Source: Blepharisma japonicum | Lineage: Eukaryota; Ciliophora; Heterotrichea; Heterotrichida; Blepharismidae | NCBI GenBank assembly: GCA_949751835.1 | Contig: CATKHK010000023.1 | Coordinates: forward strand, 248,001 to 312,000 | Length of the DNA stretch: 64,000 nucleotides | Reading direction: 5' to 3' | In this document: positions 21,834 to 35,000 of the stretch, in pieces | Numbering within the stretch: the stretch's first letter is position 1 | How the letters are laid out: each line of letters starts with the position of its first letter | Notes under the pieces: model-generated | What the model was told of the DNA's origin: nothing | Database searches by the model: none | The model's input: only the letters and a program-made list of their open reading frames with translations | Made by a program: the position numbers and the translations under genes

Positions 21834-22457
21834 TTACGTTGAATATGTAGCTGCTTTCCAACCTTCCAAGACCAATTCAAGTCTTTTCAACATATTTTCC
21901 ATTTCTTCTGTCAAATTTCCTATGTGCCTAGGCTTGCTTACACTAACTTGCCTTTTTTTCTTTAGATGGCTTACAGGCATAAAATAAGGGCTCGCTAAGG
22001 CATTTTTTAATATTTGAACTTGCGAAGTTGTTCGACTTAGAGTAGTTACTGGCCGATTTTGCATAAATTCATCAAGTAGCGAAGATAAAGACTCCTCAAT
22101 TGTGATTCGAGGGGTTCTTCTGCTTTTAGGAGTTTCATTAGAACTTTTGGCAGATGAAATCCTATCAGTTAAGTTTAAGCTTGGCTGTGACGAGGAATTT
22201 CTGATTTTTGGTTTTGCTGAAGTGACAATATTGTCTTTACTTGCAATATACTTTTCTAAATCTTCTATTTGCACGTCCTTTTCTTTTACTAAGCTTTTCA
22301 AAACTTTTACATGATTGGTTAATTCACTGATTCTTTGCTGGAGCTTATTTTTGTCATCTTGAAGCTTACGAATTTCAATTGATTTCTCAGTAAGAAGCTT
22401 GATCATTTCTTGGTTTTGGAGCTTGATTAAACTTTGAGTCAGTTTATTTACACTCAT
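21834..22457 (-). CDS. Small coiled-coil protein
   Basis: 207 residues. Residues about 5-75 form a strong coiled coil (KSIEIRKLQDDKNKLQQRIS, LKSLVKEKDVQIEDLEKY). A Ser/Arg/Pro-rich linker and a short C-terminal helix (NLTEEMENMLKRLELVLEGW) follow. No known domain. It sits at the head of a tight leftward cluster with the GGLGPN protein and the AXDND1-like protein, which hints at, but does not prove, a shared cytoskeletal setting. Confidence 0.72.
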   Translation of the reverse strand: MSVNKLTQSLIKLQNQEMIKLLTEKSIEIRKLQDDKNKLQQRISELTNHVKVLKSLVKEKDVQIEDLEKYIASKDNIVTSAKPKIRNSSSQPSLNLTDRISSAKSSNETPKSRRTPRITIEESLSSLLDEFMQNRPVTTLSRTTSQVQILKNALASPYFMPVSHLKKKRQVSVSKPRHIGNLTEEMENMLKRLELVLEGWKAATYST

Positions 22458-22553
22458 TTAAGTATTTATGATTATAATTATGGAACTCTATTTTCATTAA
22501 GTCTGCTCTATATATAATTAGAAAATCAAATTTAAATATAAAATTTGAGATAA

Positions 22554-23435
22554 TTAAATGAAAATATTTTTTGCACCTGTAAATGACCAAATATCCTGCG
22601 TTTCATTTGGCTGAAAACTATTATAATCAGAAAAATTTCTCCTATTTATCTCCTTTTCTTTCTTAAGCGCAGTCTTCAGCCTTTTTTCCATTCGTTTCTT
22701 AAAACAAAGATACTTATACTCTGCATTTAGCGAGTCAGCTTTTACTCTTATATATGGAGATGCACTTTTTCCTTTATATACAGCTGCATATTTTGTTATA
22801 AAATCATCCTTGTTATCTTTAATTAAAATTTCATTTTTCGCTAAATTATCTTCATAAGTAGTTTCAAATTTTGCTAAAGTATCTTCTTTATTTCCTCCAT
22901 TATTAACAATATTTGTTTCATTTACTAATCCTTCTAAAGCATCATAATCTTTATCAATAACTGAAGTTTCAGGTCACTGATTAAATACAAAATCAATTGT
23001 TTGTGACTCAAGGATCCTTCTCTTATTTTTTTTATTCTTTTTTACCATTTTAGGGGTTTCTGTCTCCTCTGTTTTTGGCATAAAAATTTCATATACTTTT
23101 GGGACTTTTATTTCAGTTTTAAACGGAGATGATCTAGACGTAATTGTTGAGGAATGGTCATAGTTGACTGATGGTAATCTAATAGGGGAAGATTTCTTAT
23201 AATTTTTCTTTAAATTAGATGAAAATAAGTTTCTGTGCTTTTCTTCAAGCCTTTTGCTTTCTTCAACTGCTTTTACTCAGTTTGTTTTAATTGAGTTAAG
23301 TTTTGGGAAGTTTTTTGGTTTTGTGTCAGTCCCTTTGGAGAGAGATAAAGCAATATTGGCTTTAATTAAATGCTTTTCTTTGTCAGATATAAGAGGATCA
23401 TCTGTGTAGCTATTTCTTGAAGAATTTTGATTCAT
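22554..23435 (-). CDS. Hypothetical basic protein, frame joined through TGA
   Basis: Reading TGA as Trp opens a 293-residue frame from ATG 23435 (MNQNSSRNSYTDDPLIS) to TAA 22554. TGA encodes Trp in KTNWVKAVEE and FNQWPETS. The protein is Lys/Ser-rich and mostly helical, with basic runs (MVKKNKKNKRR) and a C-terminal Lys/Arg-rich helix (CFKKRMEKRLKTALKKEKE). No domain recognised. A standard-code ORF search would miss it because each piece is short. It is divergent from the gene at 23467, with only 31 nt between start codons. Confidence 0.72.
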
Positions 23436-23466
23436 TTTAATCAAAATCTATCATTTCCTAATAAAG
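23436..23466. promoter_or_regulatory. 31-nt divergent promoter space
   Basis: Only 31 AT-rich bases separate the ATGs of two oppositely oriented genes (23435 and 23467), so both core promoters and leaders must fit here or extend into the coding regions. Function is inferred from position alone. Confidence 0.4.
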
Positions 23467-24177
23467 ATGAAACCAACTAGACCTCTTTCAGAATCAAAAC
23501 GTGCAAAATCACATAACAACTCCCTCCTTTACTCAGACTCCAAAGGACACACATTAACAAACCAATTTTCTTCTCACGATTCTACATCTCAATTAGAAAA
23601 ACATACAAATAAAAAAGAAATTTCTAGACAAATCAATTTAAATTTTGACGAAATACCGCAAAGAAGGAAAAAAAGCAAACATATGACTCTAATACTTAAC
23701 GACCTAATTGAAAAGGAATGAAAAAATATGCCAATCAAAAGAACTGAGTCACCTAAAAAAGAAATTAATAGTCGCCACCATAGAAACAAAACTGATATAT
23801 TAAGTCCCCTAGCACAAATTAATCAAAGACTTAGGCCAACTTCTCAATATTTTTCTGTTAGAAAATTAAGATCGACTACACTATTAAGAACCTCAAAATC
23901 TCCTAAAGGAACTATGAAGTTTGAAATAAATCAAAATTCCCCTTTAGCTAAAGGATGCCCTATCAAATTTCCTGAAGGAAAAGCAATGAATCAAGACGAC
24001 GCAATTCAGTTGGGAACCGAAAATATACTATCAAAACTCTATGAGCAAAGCATCAGGCTCCAAAAATATCTACGGCAAAAAGATACCCCGCATATATTAG
24101 AACGAAAACTTAAAAAATTAAATGATCTGATTCACAAAGAAAATAGCAAATTAGCCAATTCGTATTTTTCACTATAA
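23467..24177 (+). CDS. Hypothetical basic protein
   Basis: 236 residues; one TGA (Trp) joins LIEKE to KNMPIKRTESPKK. The N-terminal two thirds are disordered and Arg/Lys/Ser-rich. The C-terminal third is a helix pair (ENILSKLYEQSIRLQKYLRQ, ERKLKKLNDLIHKENSKL). No family recognised. It converges on the ARF-GEF gene, the two stops being 15 nt apart. Confidence 0.72.
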
Positions 24178-24192
24178 ATATATGTTTGTTAA

Positions 24193-27100
24193 TTATCGTG
24201 TTATAATCAAATACTCTTTAAAAAATTTCCGAACCTCTTCTCTGATTCTTAAATCATCAACTACAATTAGGTCTACTATTTGGGTGCCAATTTTGGAGGC
24301 TGCTTCTTTAATATTTTTGCTTAATCCAGGCAATAGCTGATTAGCTATAATAGGCTCAAGGTTGGTAATTTCTTGTTTTCGTTCTGCTCCTAATTGGTCT
24401 TTATTTATTATATCAGTCAATAAAATTTTGGATAATGAGTAAATCTTTTCAGAAATTGTAGGGTCTTTGGTTGAAAATTCAAATAAATAATTCAAAATGC
24501 AAGATAGAGATTCTTTTTCTATGTTGAAGAGGCCAGGAAGTATGTTTATGTCACCTAGAAAGCCTGCTTGCCATAATGTTGTTCTGTGGCTAATATTATT
24601 ATCATAATTTCTTGAATAATTATAGACCTCTTCTAAAATTGATATAAATTTTACAGATGGCTCCAGAGGGAATTTTGAAACAAATTTTTTCCCGATATCG
24701 TTACAAGCTTCAATCAATTGGCGTTGAATAATGCATTTTTCTAAACATAAAGCAATATCAAATGTCAATTTTCCTTCAATTAAGTCATCTTTAAGCTCAT
24801 ATGGAGTGGTAATTTTCAGCAATTCTTCGAATTTTGATAGAAAACAAATCCAAATTACTTCGTTAAAATTTACGCCTGATGCTTCAGCAAGGCTTTTTAT
24901 AGTCAAAATACTGATCCTTGCTAGCTGTTCATGAAGGCTTGAAACTCCTCTTCCAAGCATTTCTAAAAAATCAGGTATTAAAAAGCTTAAATGACTATAG
25001 CTCTCCGTAAGCAGTTGAACAACCAGTTTAAAAGTCTGTTGGCAAGTGGTATGCACCCACTCTTTATCTGAACTTGACCCATACTGAAAATCATCAAATA
25101 TTGGCAAAAGAATCCCCGAATAAATCACTTTCCATTGTTCTTCATTATATTTTCCATCAATTTTTTTTAATGACCCAAACAAGTTTTCTAAAGCTTTTAA
25201 CCTAATCTGTTCTCTAGGATCAGAAACTCTTCCTGCAATAGCTGAAATCAGAGTATATAAAAATCCAGGCTGAATTTTTTCATTTAAAATTTCTTCGATG
25301 CATTTACTCATTAAATCAAAGCTTTTGATACAAATAATCTCATTTGAATTTCCTGTGAAAAGGCATAAACAGTTAACTAACTCTTGAATATTTTCTGTGA
25401 CTAATCCTAAATGCTTTTCAATGATCATTGAAATAGCCTGGAATGCTTGCTCAGGGATTGACCCAGATGTGTATTTTGCTGCTGTTTGAAATACTTCAAA
25501 AATATTATGCCACCCTGAGTGTATATTATGAACCATAGTAAATACAAAAGTACACATGCAGGCTACAACTAGCTCTTTTACTTGGATATTTTGGCTTTGT
25601 TTAAAAATTAAGTCGAATGGATATAAAAATTCTTTTTGGAAGTGAAAATTAGTAGATTCTTCTTTCTGCAAGAATTTTATCGCAAGCTGCTTTAAAGAAT
25701 CAACTGCAAAAATTGCAATAAACTGATTATGATGTAGGCCAGATTTGTAAAAATGCTCTTTTAAAACAGTCCAAAGTCTGCTCCACACATAGCGGATTCT
25801 ATTCATATTTACATCAGCAACATTCACTAGTGCTTGTAAACAAAAAGTCTGTGGGTGTTCATTCCACAGCTCTTCTTTGGAAACTTCTACTAATTTTGAC
25901 ACAAATTCTACAATATTATCGTCATCTAACCCAGCTGACATATTAAAAATATAATCAATTTCATCAGGACTTATCTGCGCAGAAATGCTCTCAGAGACAT
26001 GTATTTCAAGTTCAGTAGCTGGCCCATCATACTCAGCTCCAGAGTTCAATAAATGAAGATGATCTAGCTTAGAAAGGCATTTAATTACATGCACCCATGA
26101 GCCTTTTAAACAATTTGCTTCAAGTTTTGCAATTTCTAGCAGTAGTTTGACGCATTCTATGTTTTTTTCTGTGATGAGATTATTTAAGTATATAAGGGAT
26201 GTAAATTTGGCAAGAGACGATAAAAAAATTTCAATTTCAAGGGACATGCCAAACCTGCAAGAAATTTTTATGCAGGCTAAGTAGCCTTGCATGCAGAGTC
26301 GCCAAAATTTAGGGTCATCGGATTCTTCTAAAATTATTGAAAAGGTTGCTAATAATGGATGCCATAATGCGTTAAACATAGTTTTGAGATAGTCAATATC
26401 TGTAGCTTCATGATACACAGTAGATTTTCTCGCTTTTTTGATCATATTATGGCCTTTATTTAGCATTTTTTCGCTTTCTTTCGCATAAAGCTCTTGCTTT
26501 TTTAATCCTACCATTTCTAATTTATCTCTAGCTTCTTCATCTTCTTCTAAGGTAAATGGATGATCTCTGACATTATTATAAATTTCTTCTAAATATTTAT
26601 GATCTAAATCTTTCCCTTGGTCAATCCCTGTATTAATCATAATAAACCCTGACAGAGTCATTTTATTTTTATTTGCTGGATTATGCAAATCTGTTTGCAG
26701 CATCATAATAGCAAAAGATAAAACATATACCGAATCAGCTGTGCTGAATTTTTCAGGATTATCTTTATAATATTTCTCTGCAAATCTTTGCATAATTCTA
26801 TCAATTTTTTGCCCTTCTCCAGGAATCCTAAAAGAAGTTAAAAATTCTCTGATAGCTTCTACAAGGCCAATACTTTGGAATGAATGCAAATGGATAAACT
26901 CATATAAAATCTGTAAATTTAATTCTTTGTCTTCAGCAAGATAATCTCCCAACATTGTTTTATTGATTCCTGGCGTGAGTTTTAAAAAGGTGGCGATTTC
27001 TTGGGGAGAATTAGAATTAAGGTAGCCATTATCGTCTAAAAATTTTATTCCTTGGGCTGGTTTTAAGTTAAATTTTGATACAGCTCTGGAAAGGCACGAT

Positions 27101-28818
27101 TTAAGCTGCTTATTCTTTTCAAATTGATCTGAAGCAATAGAAAAATTAATAGTTGCTTCAGATCCAGAATCGCTTACAGAATCAGAGAGTTCTTCAGAGT
27201 TCATATGTTCATTATTCCTATTTTGATACCCGTTTTCTTTTTCAAGCCACACAACTTGTACAGTCATAATATTTGTCACAGTCTCTAGAGCGATCGATCT
27301 TAGCGACAACTCTTGTTGTGGCTGTAGATTGCTAGAACTTTTATATCTCCCAACCGCAATTTTTCCTAGAATATCAATCATTCTTCCAAAAATATCTTTT
27401 TCTTCTACATCACAATCATAATTTAAAAATAATTCTAATGTGGTTTTAGGGTTTTGTGTTATCCTATAAAACACCTCAATAACTAATAATTTTTGATTAT
27501 AGCTTGCATTTTCACTTTCCAACAGCTTAATAAAAATATTGTCCATAAAAATCCCTATTTCTGTTTTCAAAGTGTCCTTAAAATTGTTGACTAATGCTAC
27601 AAATATAGATAAACTTAAAGCAAAAATGGTTTTATCAGTGGAAATGGAATTATTCATAAGACTTTCACACAATGTTCCGCGAATTATTTCTACAAATTGT
27701 TTTCGCGTACAAAAAACAGGGCCTGGGTTATCAAGCACAGCGAGGATCAATTCAAGTGACAATACTTTGGATCTAAATGTAACACTTGACATAGATCTAA
27801 TTAGCAATTACGTAGGCAGTTCTTTTAAACTTAATTTGCAGATTGATCGAAATGTAATAATAGCGTCAAATAAATAATCGTTATCTTCATCCCCTACAAG
27901 TGATAATTCAGCTTTTTCATAATTTCTTAGATTATTCTTTTTACAAGCTTCAGAACATACAGGCTCTCTCATATCTTTGCAATAAAAGTTAGCAGCCTTT
28001 CTACATACCACACATCAGCCGAACTTTCCTGCAGGAATTCCATCTTCATTGGTTTCTCCAACTTGAACAATCGTTTTATAAGAAGGATCATCAGGGTCGA
28101 GCATATATGGAACTGACCTAATAGGAGTATTCTTATCATTTTTCTTATCATAAATCACCACATCGTCTACCATTGTCCTGACGATACCTTTAATTACAAT
28201 ATTCAAAGGTTCTTCACTTAATCCTACAGAAGAGCTTTCCATTCTTTGAAATACAAAATGAAGCATCTGTGTGAGTGTTGCTTTGGCTGTGGTTTGATTT
28301 ACTAGATTTTTACTTGTAATATGAATATGATAGCAAGCCCTAAAAGCTTCTAGCAAAGTTCTGTCATGGACTTCTGTATTAAAACTTGTGATAATAGTTA
28401 GAATAGTTTTTATCACCTGAAGTTGTACATTGTCATCTCTTTCATGAACACAACTGCAAACAGATTCAACAATAGCATCAATTAATTTGCGCGGATATCT
28501 CTGGGAAATCAATTGAGGCGGCTCAGAATATTGGCAATTATCATCACAATTTCCAGTCAAAAACCCGTGAGAAATAAGCTTTTGAGTGTAGTAGAGAGTA
28601 TGCTCTAAGACTTTGGTGTTTTTGGAATCTAATGCAAGCTTAAAAATTGGGAAATATTTATTCGCATCTAATGTTTGGTCAACTTTGATCTGTTCTAAGG
28701 CCTGGTTACAGCTCTCACGTAGAGTTTTGAATTTTTTTGAGTTTAAGTATTTTCGTATCTTTTCAAGTGCTTGGGCAAGAAGTTCAGAAAAGGCTGTGTA
28801 GGCTGCTTGGACTTCCAT
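24193..28818 (-). CDS. BIG-type Sec7 ARF guanine-nucleotide exchange factor
   Basis: 1536 residues from exons 28818-27812 and 27796-24193 (15-nt intron), with a TGA Trp at the start of the Cys-rich module. Order: N-terminal DCB helices; a Cys-rich insert (WCVVCRKAANFYCKD then PVCSEACKKNN, about 268-300); HUS region (DAIITFRSICKLSLKELP); Sec7 domain (about 590-780) with SFRIPGEGQKIDR, whose Glu663 is the catalytic glutamic finger, and SFAIMMLQTDLHNPANKN; then long helical HDS repeats. BIG/Sec7 proteins activate ARF GTPases at the trans-Golgi and are targets of brefeldin A in many species. The size is close to animal and yeast BIG proteins (1.7-2.0 thousand residues), somewhat shorter. Confidence 0.93.
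27797..27811 (-). other. 15-nt intron
   Basis: On the minus strand GTAATTGCTAATTAG. Removal joins LKELPT to SMSSVTFRSK within the HUS-Sec7 linker; retention would give an in-frame TAA. Confidence 0.92.
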
Positions 28819-29043
28819 TTTGATTAGAATTAAATAAAAGATTTAAACATATTATAAAGTATCATAACAATTGTATATATTTTCTGCTAAAAATAAATTA
28901 TAATTCCGCAGATAATTTAGTATATATTAAATAAATATTATATATATATAAAATAAAGGTTAGCATATAGATAATTAAAAATATCAATTTAAATGAAAAT
29001 TTTGAATCAATATTTGAATTTATATAGGTTTAATTATTCAGGT

Positions 29044-32000
29044 TTAGTACCTTTCTTTTGAGGTGTCTTTGCCGCTAATTGTTTTACTCTTCAGCAAAGT
29101 CCTTTCCAAATCAGCAATTTCCTCATCAATAATTTCAAAATGCTTTTCCTCCTCACTTTTTTCTTCAGTATAAAGCAAGCATCTTGCATTTTTAGGGAAA
29201 AATGACACATCATTTTGCCTCATTTTATTTTTCACATATTTTTCGATTCCATTACACTCATTCAGTGGCTTCTTTCTTATATAAATAATAAAAGCTAAGT
29301 ATGCATATACATTATGTTCTAATTGTACATGCTCAGTCCACCCAGAGCCTCTTAATTCAAATTCAAACTTTTCCCTTCCACAAATAAAACATATATTGTT
29401 CATATCATGCTCAATTAATTGTCTTTCGTCTCTCAGCTCAGAAAAAGTATCAATAATTATACCAAAAATAATATTCAGCAGGATAATATTAATCACAATG
29501 AAAAATAGAATAAAAAACAGTTGGGATAGTAAATAGTCTCTATCTGTGTATAGTGGCTTCATTAAGGCATCGCCAATGCCTCCGCCGTTTCTTATCCCAT
29601 AGTTTAGTGTTGATGTGGCACACTCAACCAATGTATTGCAATATGTGCTAAAATTGGCACCTTCATCTTGTGTGAGATAATACTGCCCAAGCCACATGAA
29701 CCCTGCAACTCCAAATAAATAAATAGAAATAAGTCCTAGAATTAGTGTCAAAATAAGCTGTTTTCTGTTTTGAGTGATTGATCTAAGAACATTATCTAAA
29801 TCTTTGCTCCATCTTATACAGTCCAAAAGTAAAACAGCATAAAGTAGCTGATATTTCATAGCAAAACAAGCAGAAAGCAAATAAAGAAAATTAAAAAGGT
29901 TTTGTCTGCTTAAAAGTACTATAAGGAGTTTGAATTTTAGACTCAAATGCTTAGATTTATTATATTTTTTGACACTTTCTATATAATAATCCATTAGAAC
30001 AGTCCCTTTCAATTTATTTAAAACAGGAACATAGTAAATATCAGATTCTCTTTCTCTGTGCATATATTTATAAAGATCAATAGGGTAGTTTTCAAGCATA
30101 TAAAAAATATACACAAATAGTGATAAAAATATCAATATTAATCCTAGGAATACTACTCCACCTTTTATTGATGTATTATCATTTTGTTGTAGAGGCTCAT
30201 TTGAGTTTTTAACATCAGCTAGCAATAATGCATTTATAATTACTACAATCCAAAAACTCATTCTTGATAATGATGGATTTTTGCTTGCTCACCAAGCTAT
30301 CTTTTTGAACTCTGACAGTTTCTGAATATGTGTCATATAAATTTGATATTTTTCGCTATTATGAAATAATGATTTTATTTTTTCTTCATGACTGTTTCTA
30401 TTTATTTTATAAATAACATCATTTCTAAACTGTGAACTCAAAAATACCATAGATGAAGGAATCCTAAAATGGCAGATTTCGAGCCTATTGTCTCTATCAA
30501 TTTCAACAGTACCGATTAGAGAAGAATAAAATTCATAAGCCTTATCCATTGTTAAGTCATGAAATGTGTCTTTTCTGCTTCCTAAATATTTCCTTATTCA
30601 AGAATAAATTGTTTTAAATAAATCTTCATTTCTTCCTTCTAGATATTTTGTTTGCAAAATAATAGAGTTTAAATTTGTGGTCTTCGCAGCTATAGGAACT
30701 TTATCACTAAATGCAATTCAATTAAGCTCTTCTAAATGAGGAAACCTTTCCCTTAGTCTGATAGTCATAATAACAATTTGGAAGCCGATGTCTATAACCC
30801 GCCATTCATTCACAGGAATTTTCTCTGGTGGAATTTCAGAACATTTTATAAAAGACCTTAGAGTATCTCTCATTAAAATATTTCCAGAGCCATCATCAAC
30901 ACGATCCTGCATCAGTAGACTCATTTTGGGATATATATGTTCTTTATATATAATAAATGCTATATCAGCTAACTCTTTAAAATCAATTTCTTCTATCATC
31001 ATTGTAGCAATGCCTATATCAAGTTCTCCTTCTAAAAGTGTCGACAATAGTCTTATACTGCTCTGGAAATAATCTTCAAAAAGTCTATTTTCTATTTTTA
31101 AACTTAAAGCCATATTGATGAACTTATAAAACTTGCGTCTTTTTCCTACTAATAATTGATTTTCCACACAAGGTCCTCTGCAAGCATCAATCAATGTTTC
31201 TAAGCACTGTGGAATCAGTTTTCTGGCTTCATAATCATCTGATATATATGGTCCAGCCTCTCTTATATTGATAAGAAATTGTGCTAGCTCGTCTATCATA
31301 TTTATAGAAAGATGCACTTTTCTAGCAGATTCATCTTCTTGAGATCTAATATAATGCTGGAATTTTGTAAAGCAGTTTTCACAAAACAGCTGTAATAGTC
31401 TGATAAGATTTTTCACATGAGAAATTGTGTCTTTTAGATCATGAGGGATTTCAGCAGGATCTTGTGAGCCTTCAATAATAATTCCTGCTGCTCTTTCAGG
31501 GTTTTTTAAAAATGCACCTTTGGCTTTCTCCACAATTCGGTCTCTTGCTGAACGTAGTTGTGATCTGATATAAGAAAACAAATTTGAGTTATCTGAAATT
31601 GTCATAATTTTAAGTAGTTTTCTCTGCACAGAGGAATTTCCAAATCTAAGTAAACATAATAGAAGTTTAACTGCTTCGTTAATTAAATCAAATTCATTTC
31701 CATCATTGATTATTCCTAATGCAAGTTCAAGTACCCCAGCTTCACTTAGCGTGCTTTGTACATTTTGTAAATATTCATAATTATTAATTGTCTCATTTTC
31801 TTCGCTATCAAAAATTATTTCTTTTTTCTTGCTATCTGGAATCAGCATTCTTAGCATTTTCAACAAGCTAATTTTATGTTTCTTTTTCCGAAAAGCAGTT
31901 CCTAATTTTGATATAAATTCTTTTAAAATTGACAAATTTTTTGTTTGAATTGCAGGGTCTACAAATCTGTCTTTAATTTTTCTAACCAAAACTCCAACAT

Positions 32001-35000
32001 CTTGGTCCTTACAAAGATTTGAAAAAAGCTCAGAAAAGCTCTCCAGGTCATTTTTGACTTCTTGATCGAAAATTAACTCTTGATTTGGAGCTTGAACCGG
32101 ACTTGATGCTCCGCCACTTGCAAATATTCTTTGTTTGTTTACTTTGACTGCATGAGGAACTTTTGAAAAATATTTTCTAAGTTTATTGGCAAATTCTTTA
32201 AAACGTAAATATCCATCATGATCAGCATCTAAATAATAAAACGCTTTTTCTATATCAGCAGACCTAACGTTTCCTAGCATATTTTTAATTGCTTTTCTGA
32301 ACTCTTCATATTCAATATTTCCATTTCTATCCACATCAAATACCGAGAAAGCTTCTTCTAGAGACAGTTTTTCTTCTATTATATATTCTCTCATTCTTGC
32401 GACCAATTGGTCAAGTTCATTCCCCTCAGGGTTTTCTTGCATTTTTTCAATCCCTGACATAGGAAGGCATTCTCTACAAAGATTAATAGTCATTATAATA
32501 TTCGAAAAATCTAATTCAGGGAATTTCATTTCTTGGTTTTGGAAGTAGTCGCTCATATCGTGAAGGAGCTCACGAATATCTTGTAGAATTATAATTAAAG
32601 TTTCGCCTAAGGGCAAAGAATTAGAAAGCATCATATCTCGCAATATATGGACCAGGCCATCTTTTTCTGAATGCCATGATTTACTGCCTGATAAATAATT
32701 TCAATAGTCTTTGATGCGCTCTTGCTCAGGGTTTTGCTCAGGCTCAATAACTTCTGGAGAAAGTCTTCTGTTAGAAAATTCAGAATCAAGACCTATGAGT
32801 TCTTCAGCTTTGTTGTCTGCTACAAGTTTTTTGAATGTGTCTCATTTGTTTAGTTTTGAAAATTTGCATGGAATTGAATCATATTCTCCTAATAAAGATA
32901 ATTTTATAAGATCATCAGCAGTTTCTCTGTAGAGAGACAAATCATGTAGAAAAATATCTCTAAAAATATCCTCGAGACCATTTAAAGAAACTGCTGGCTC
33001 GACACCGCCTTCAATCCCAACCATATAAACTTGATATAGATATCTCAAATAAGCCTTTTTGCAATATAAATTTAAGTTTTCTTTCTTGAAAATATTTTTC
33101 AATTGTATAAGCGGGATTAGTTTTCTGCCCTGAAAAATTCCAAATCTATTATCTGTTGTACAAGCAATAATGCAATTAATTACTTCTAAATGGTACCTCA
33201 GCCTAAGTTTTCCTTTTACTGGGTCTTTATCAAGTCCTAAATGAGGTGACAAAAAATCTTGAATATTTCCAGTCTGCATATGCATTTGCCTGATAGCTTT
33301 GCTATTAAAAATTCCTTTTAAAATATCAATTTGGACTCTAGGAATAATGTTCCTATGCTCATCAACTATAAAAGTCCTTAAAAGCTGCAATAAATGGAAC
33401 TCATTATCATGGGTTTCTATTAATTCAAAAATATGCACAATCACTTTTCCAGCAATTTCTGACCTTGTATGACCGCTCAAAACTTGTGCTATCAGTTTGG
33501 TTACATTAAAAGAAATTCCTATTAAGTCAAGCAATTTATGAATGTGAGGGAAAAGCACTTTTTGGTTACGCTTGTTGTCTCAGCAAAAATGATATAAAGT
33601 AGTAAGGGCATGTCTTAATAAATATCTTTGCGATTCATCATGTTTAAGATATAGAATATCGATAAGAATATTATAAACGCCACTTTGCATCAGCAGATTT
33701 TGGTATTTTACTCTTTTATAGTCATGCATAGTATCATTTTTAAATAGCTGTGAAAATTCTAAAGTTATCACTGTAGAGTCTTTTAAAGCTTCATTATACA
33801 TAGGAATATCACTAGCTTCTTGAGATTCCTCTTGACTTTGTGTCAGTGTTTTAATAGTCTCATTAAGCCTTCTTTTTCGCTGTAGCAGTTTTAGATAAAA
33901 ATCTTTTGTATTTTCATCAGTCAAAAACTCTACTTTAATCATTTCTTTTTTCAGCAATTTTCTACTGTTTAAACCATTTAAAATCAGGTCAAGTGCCCTT
34001 TTCCTGATTTCTTTATTTTTTGATTTACTTACATCAAAAAGCAGCTCCAATAGATATATGTCTAAATAATGCACAGATTTGCTAATATTAGTAATCGGCT
34101 GATATGAAAAGCTTTGTATGAATTTTTCATCCATTTTATTGATGATTTCTATTTCTTGCTCTTTGCTGCGGTCTTCTACATCCCAATCCAATAGTTTCAG
34201 AGTATCTTCAAACCTAACCTTTAAATCCTCATCTGTTAGCTCCTCATCAGAATTCTTTTTTTCATTATATTCCCAAAACAGCCTCAGTAGATTATATAGC
34301 TGCAGATTTTCTCTTCTAACCACAAGCACCTGCAGCATGCTTAAAACTTCTTCGATAACTTGTATATGTTTTTTCTCCAGCGATGGATTATAATCATTAG
34401 ATAAAGATTCCCTTACTTCTCTTGTCAGCTGTGTGCATCAGTGATCTTCATCTCCTGATTTTTCAGTAATTAAGAAGCAAATAGGCTGCATTACAAACTC
34501 AATGAACTCATAGTCTTCGATTTCTAAATCAATCATAGATCTTGTTACTTTAATAAATGAAACAACTAGTTTTAATTTTCTTCCAAGTTGCTTTTTATTT
34601 ATTTTTACATCTCCTTCATAGCTTCAGAAGTTCTGGATAATTGCTTTGACTTGGTTTAAATTTTCATGACGGTGCTCAAAAGTAGTTTCGTCAACCCTTT
34701 CAATTTTGTCATCTCAGCTAAAACAGCGGGTTTTTTGTGATGTGCAAGGGATATAAGGGTCGACATCAATATAAAGAACCCTGCATAAGTTTGCATAGGC
34801 TGCTCGGACCTTGTCATTTATATTGGCATTTTTGAGCGCGAGCTGAATGTGGGAAAGTGAAGCATTGATGGTAGTTCCTGTATGCTGGATAGCCATTTTA
34901 TATCTACCTAAGCAGATACTTGCAATCAAATCTATTGTTGCGGCAAGATAGCTGGCGTATTCATCAAGTTTACAAATATCGTCTAGGTAAAATATAGCGC

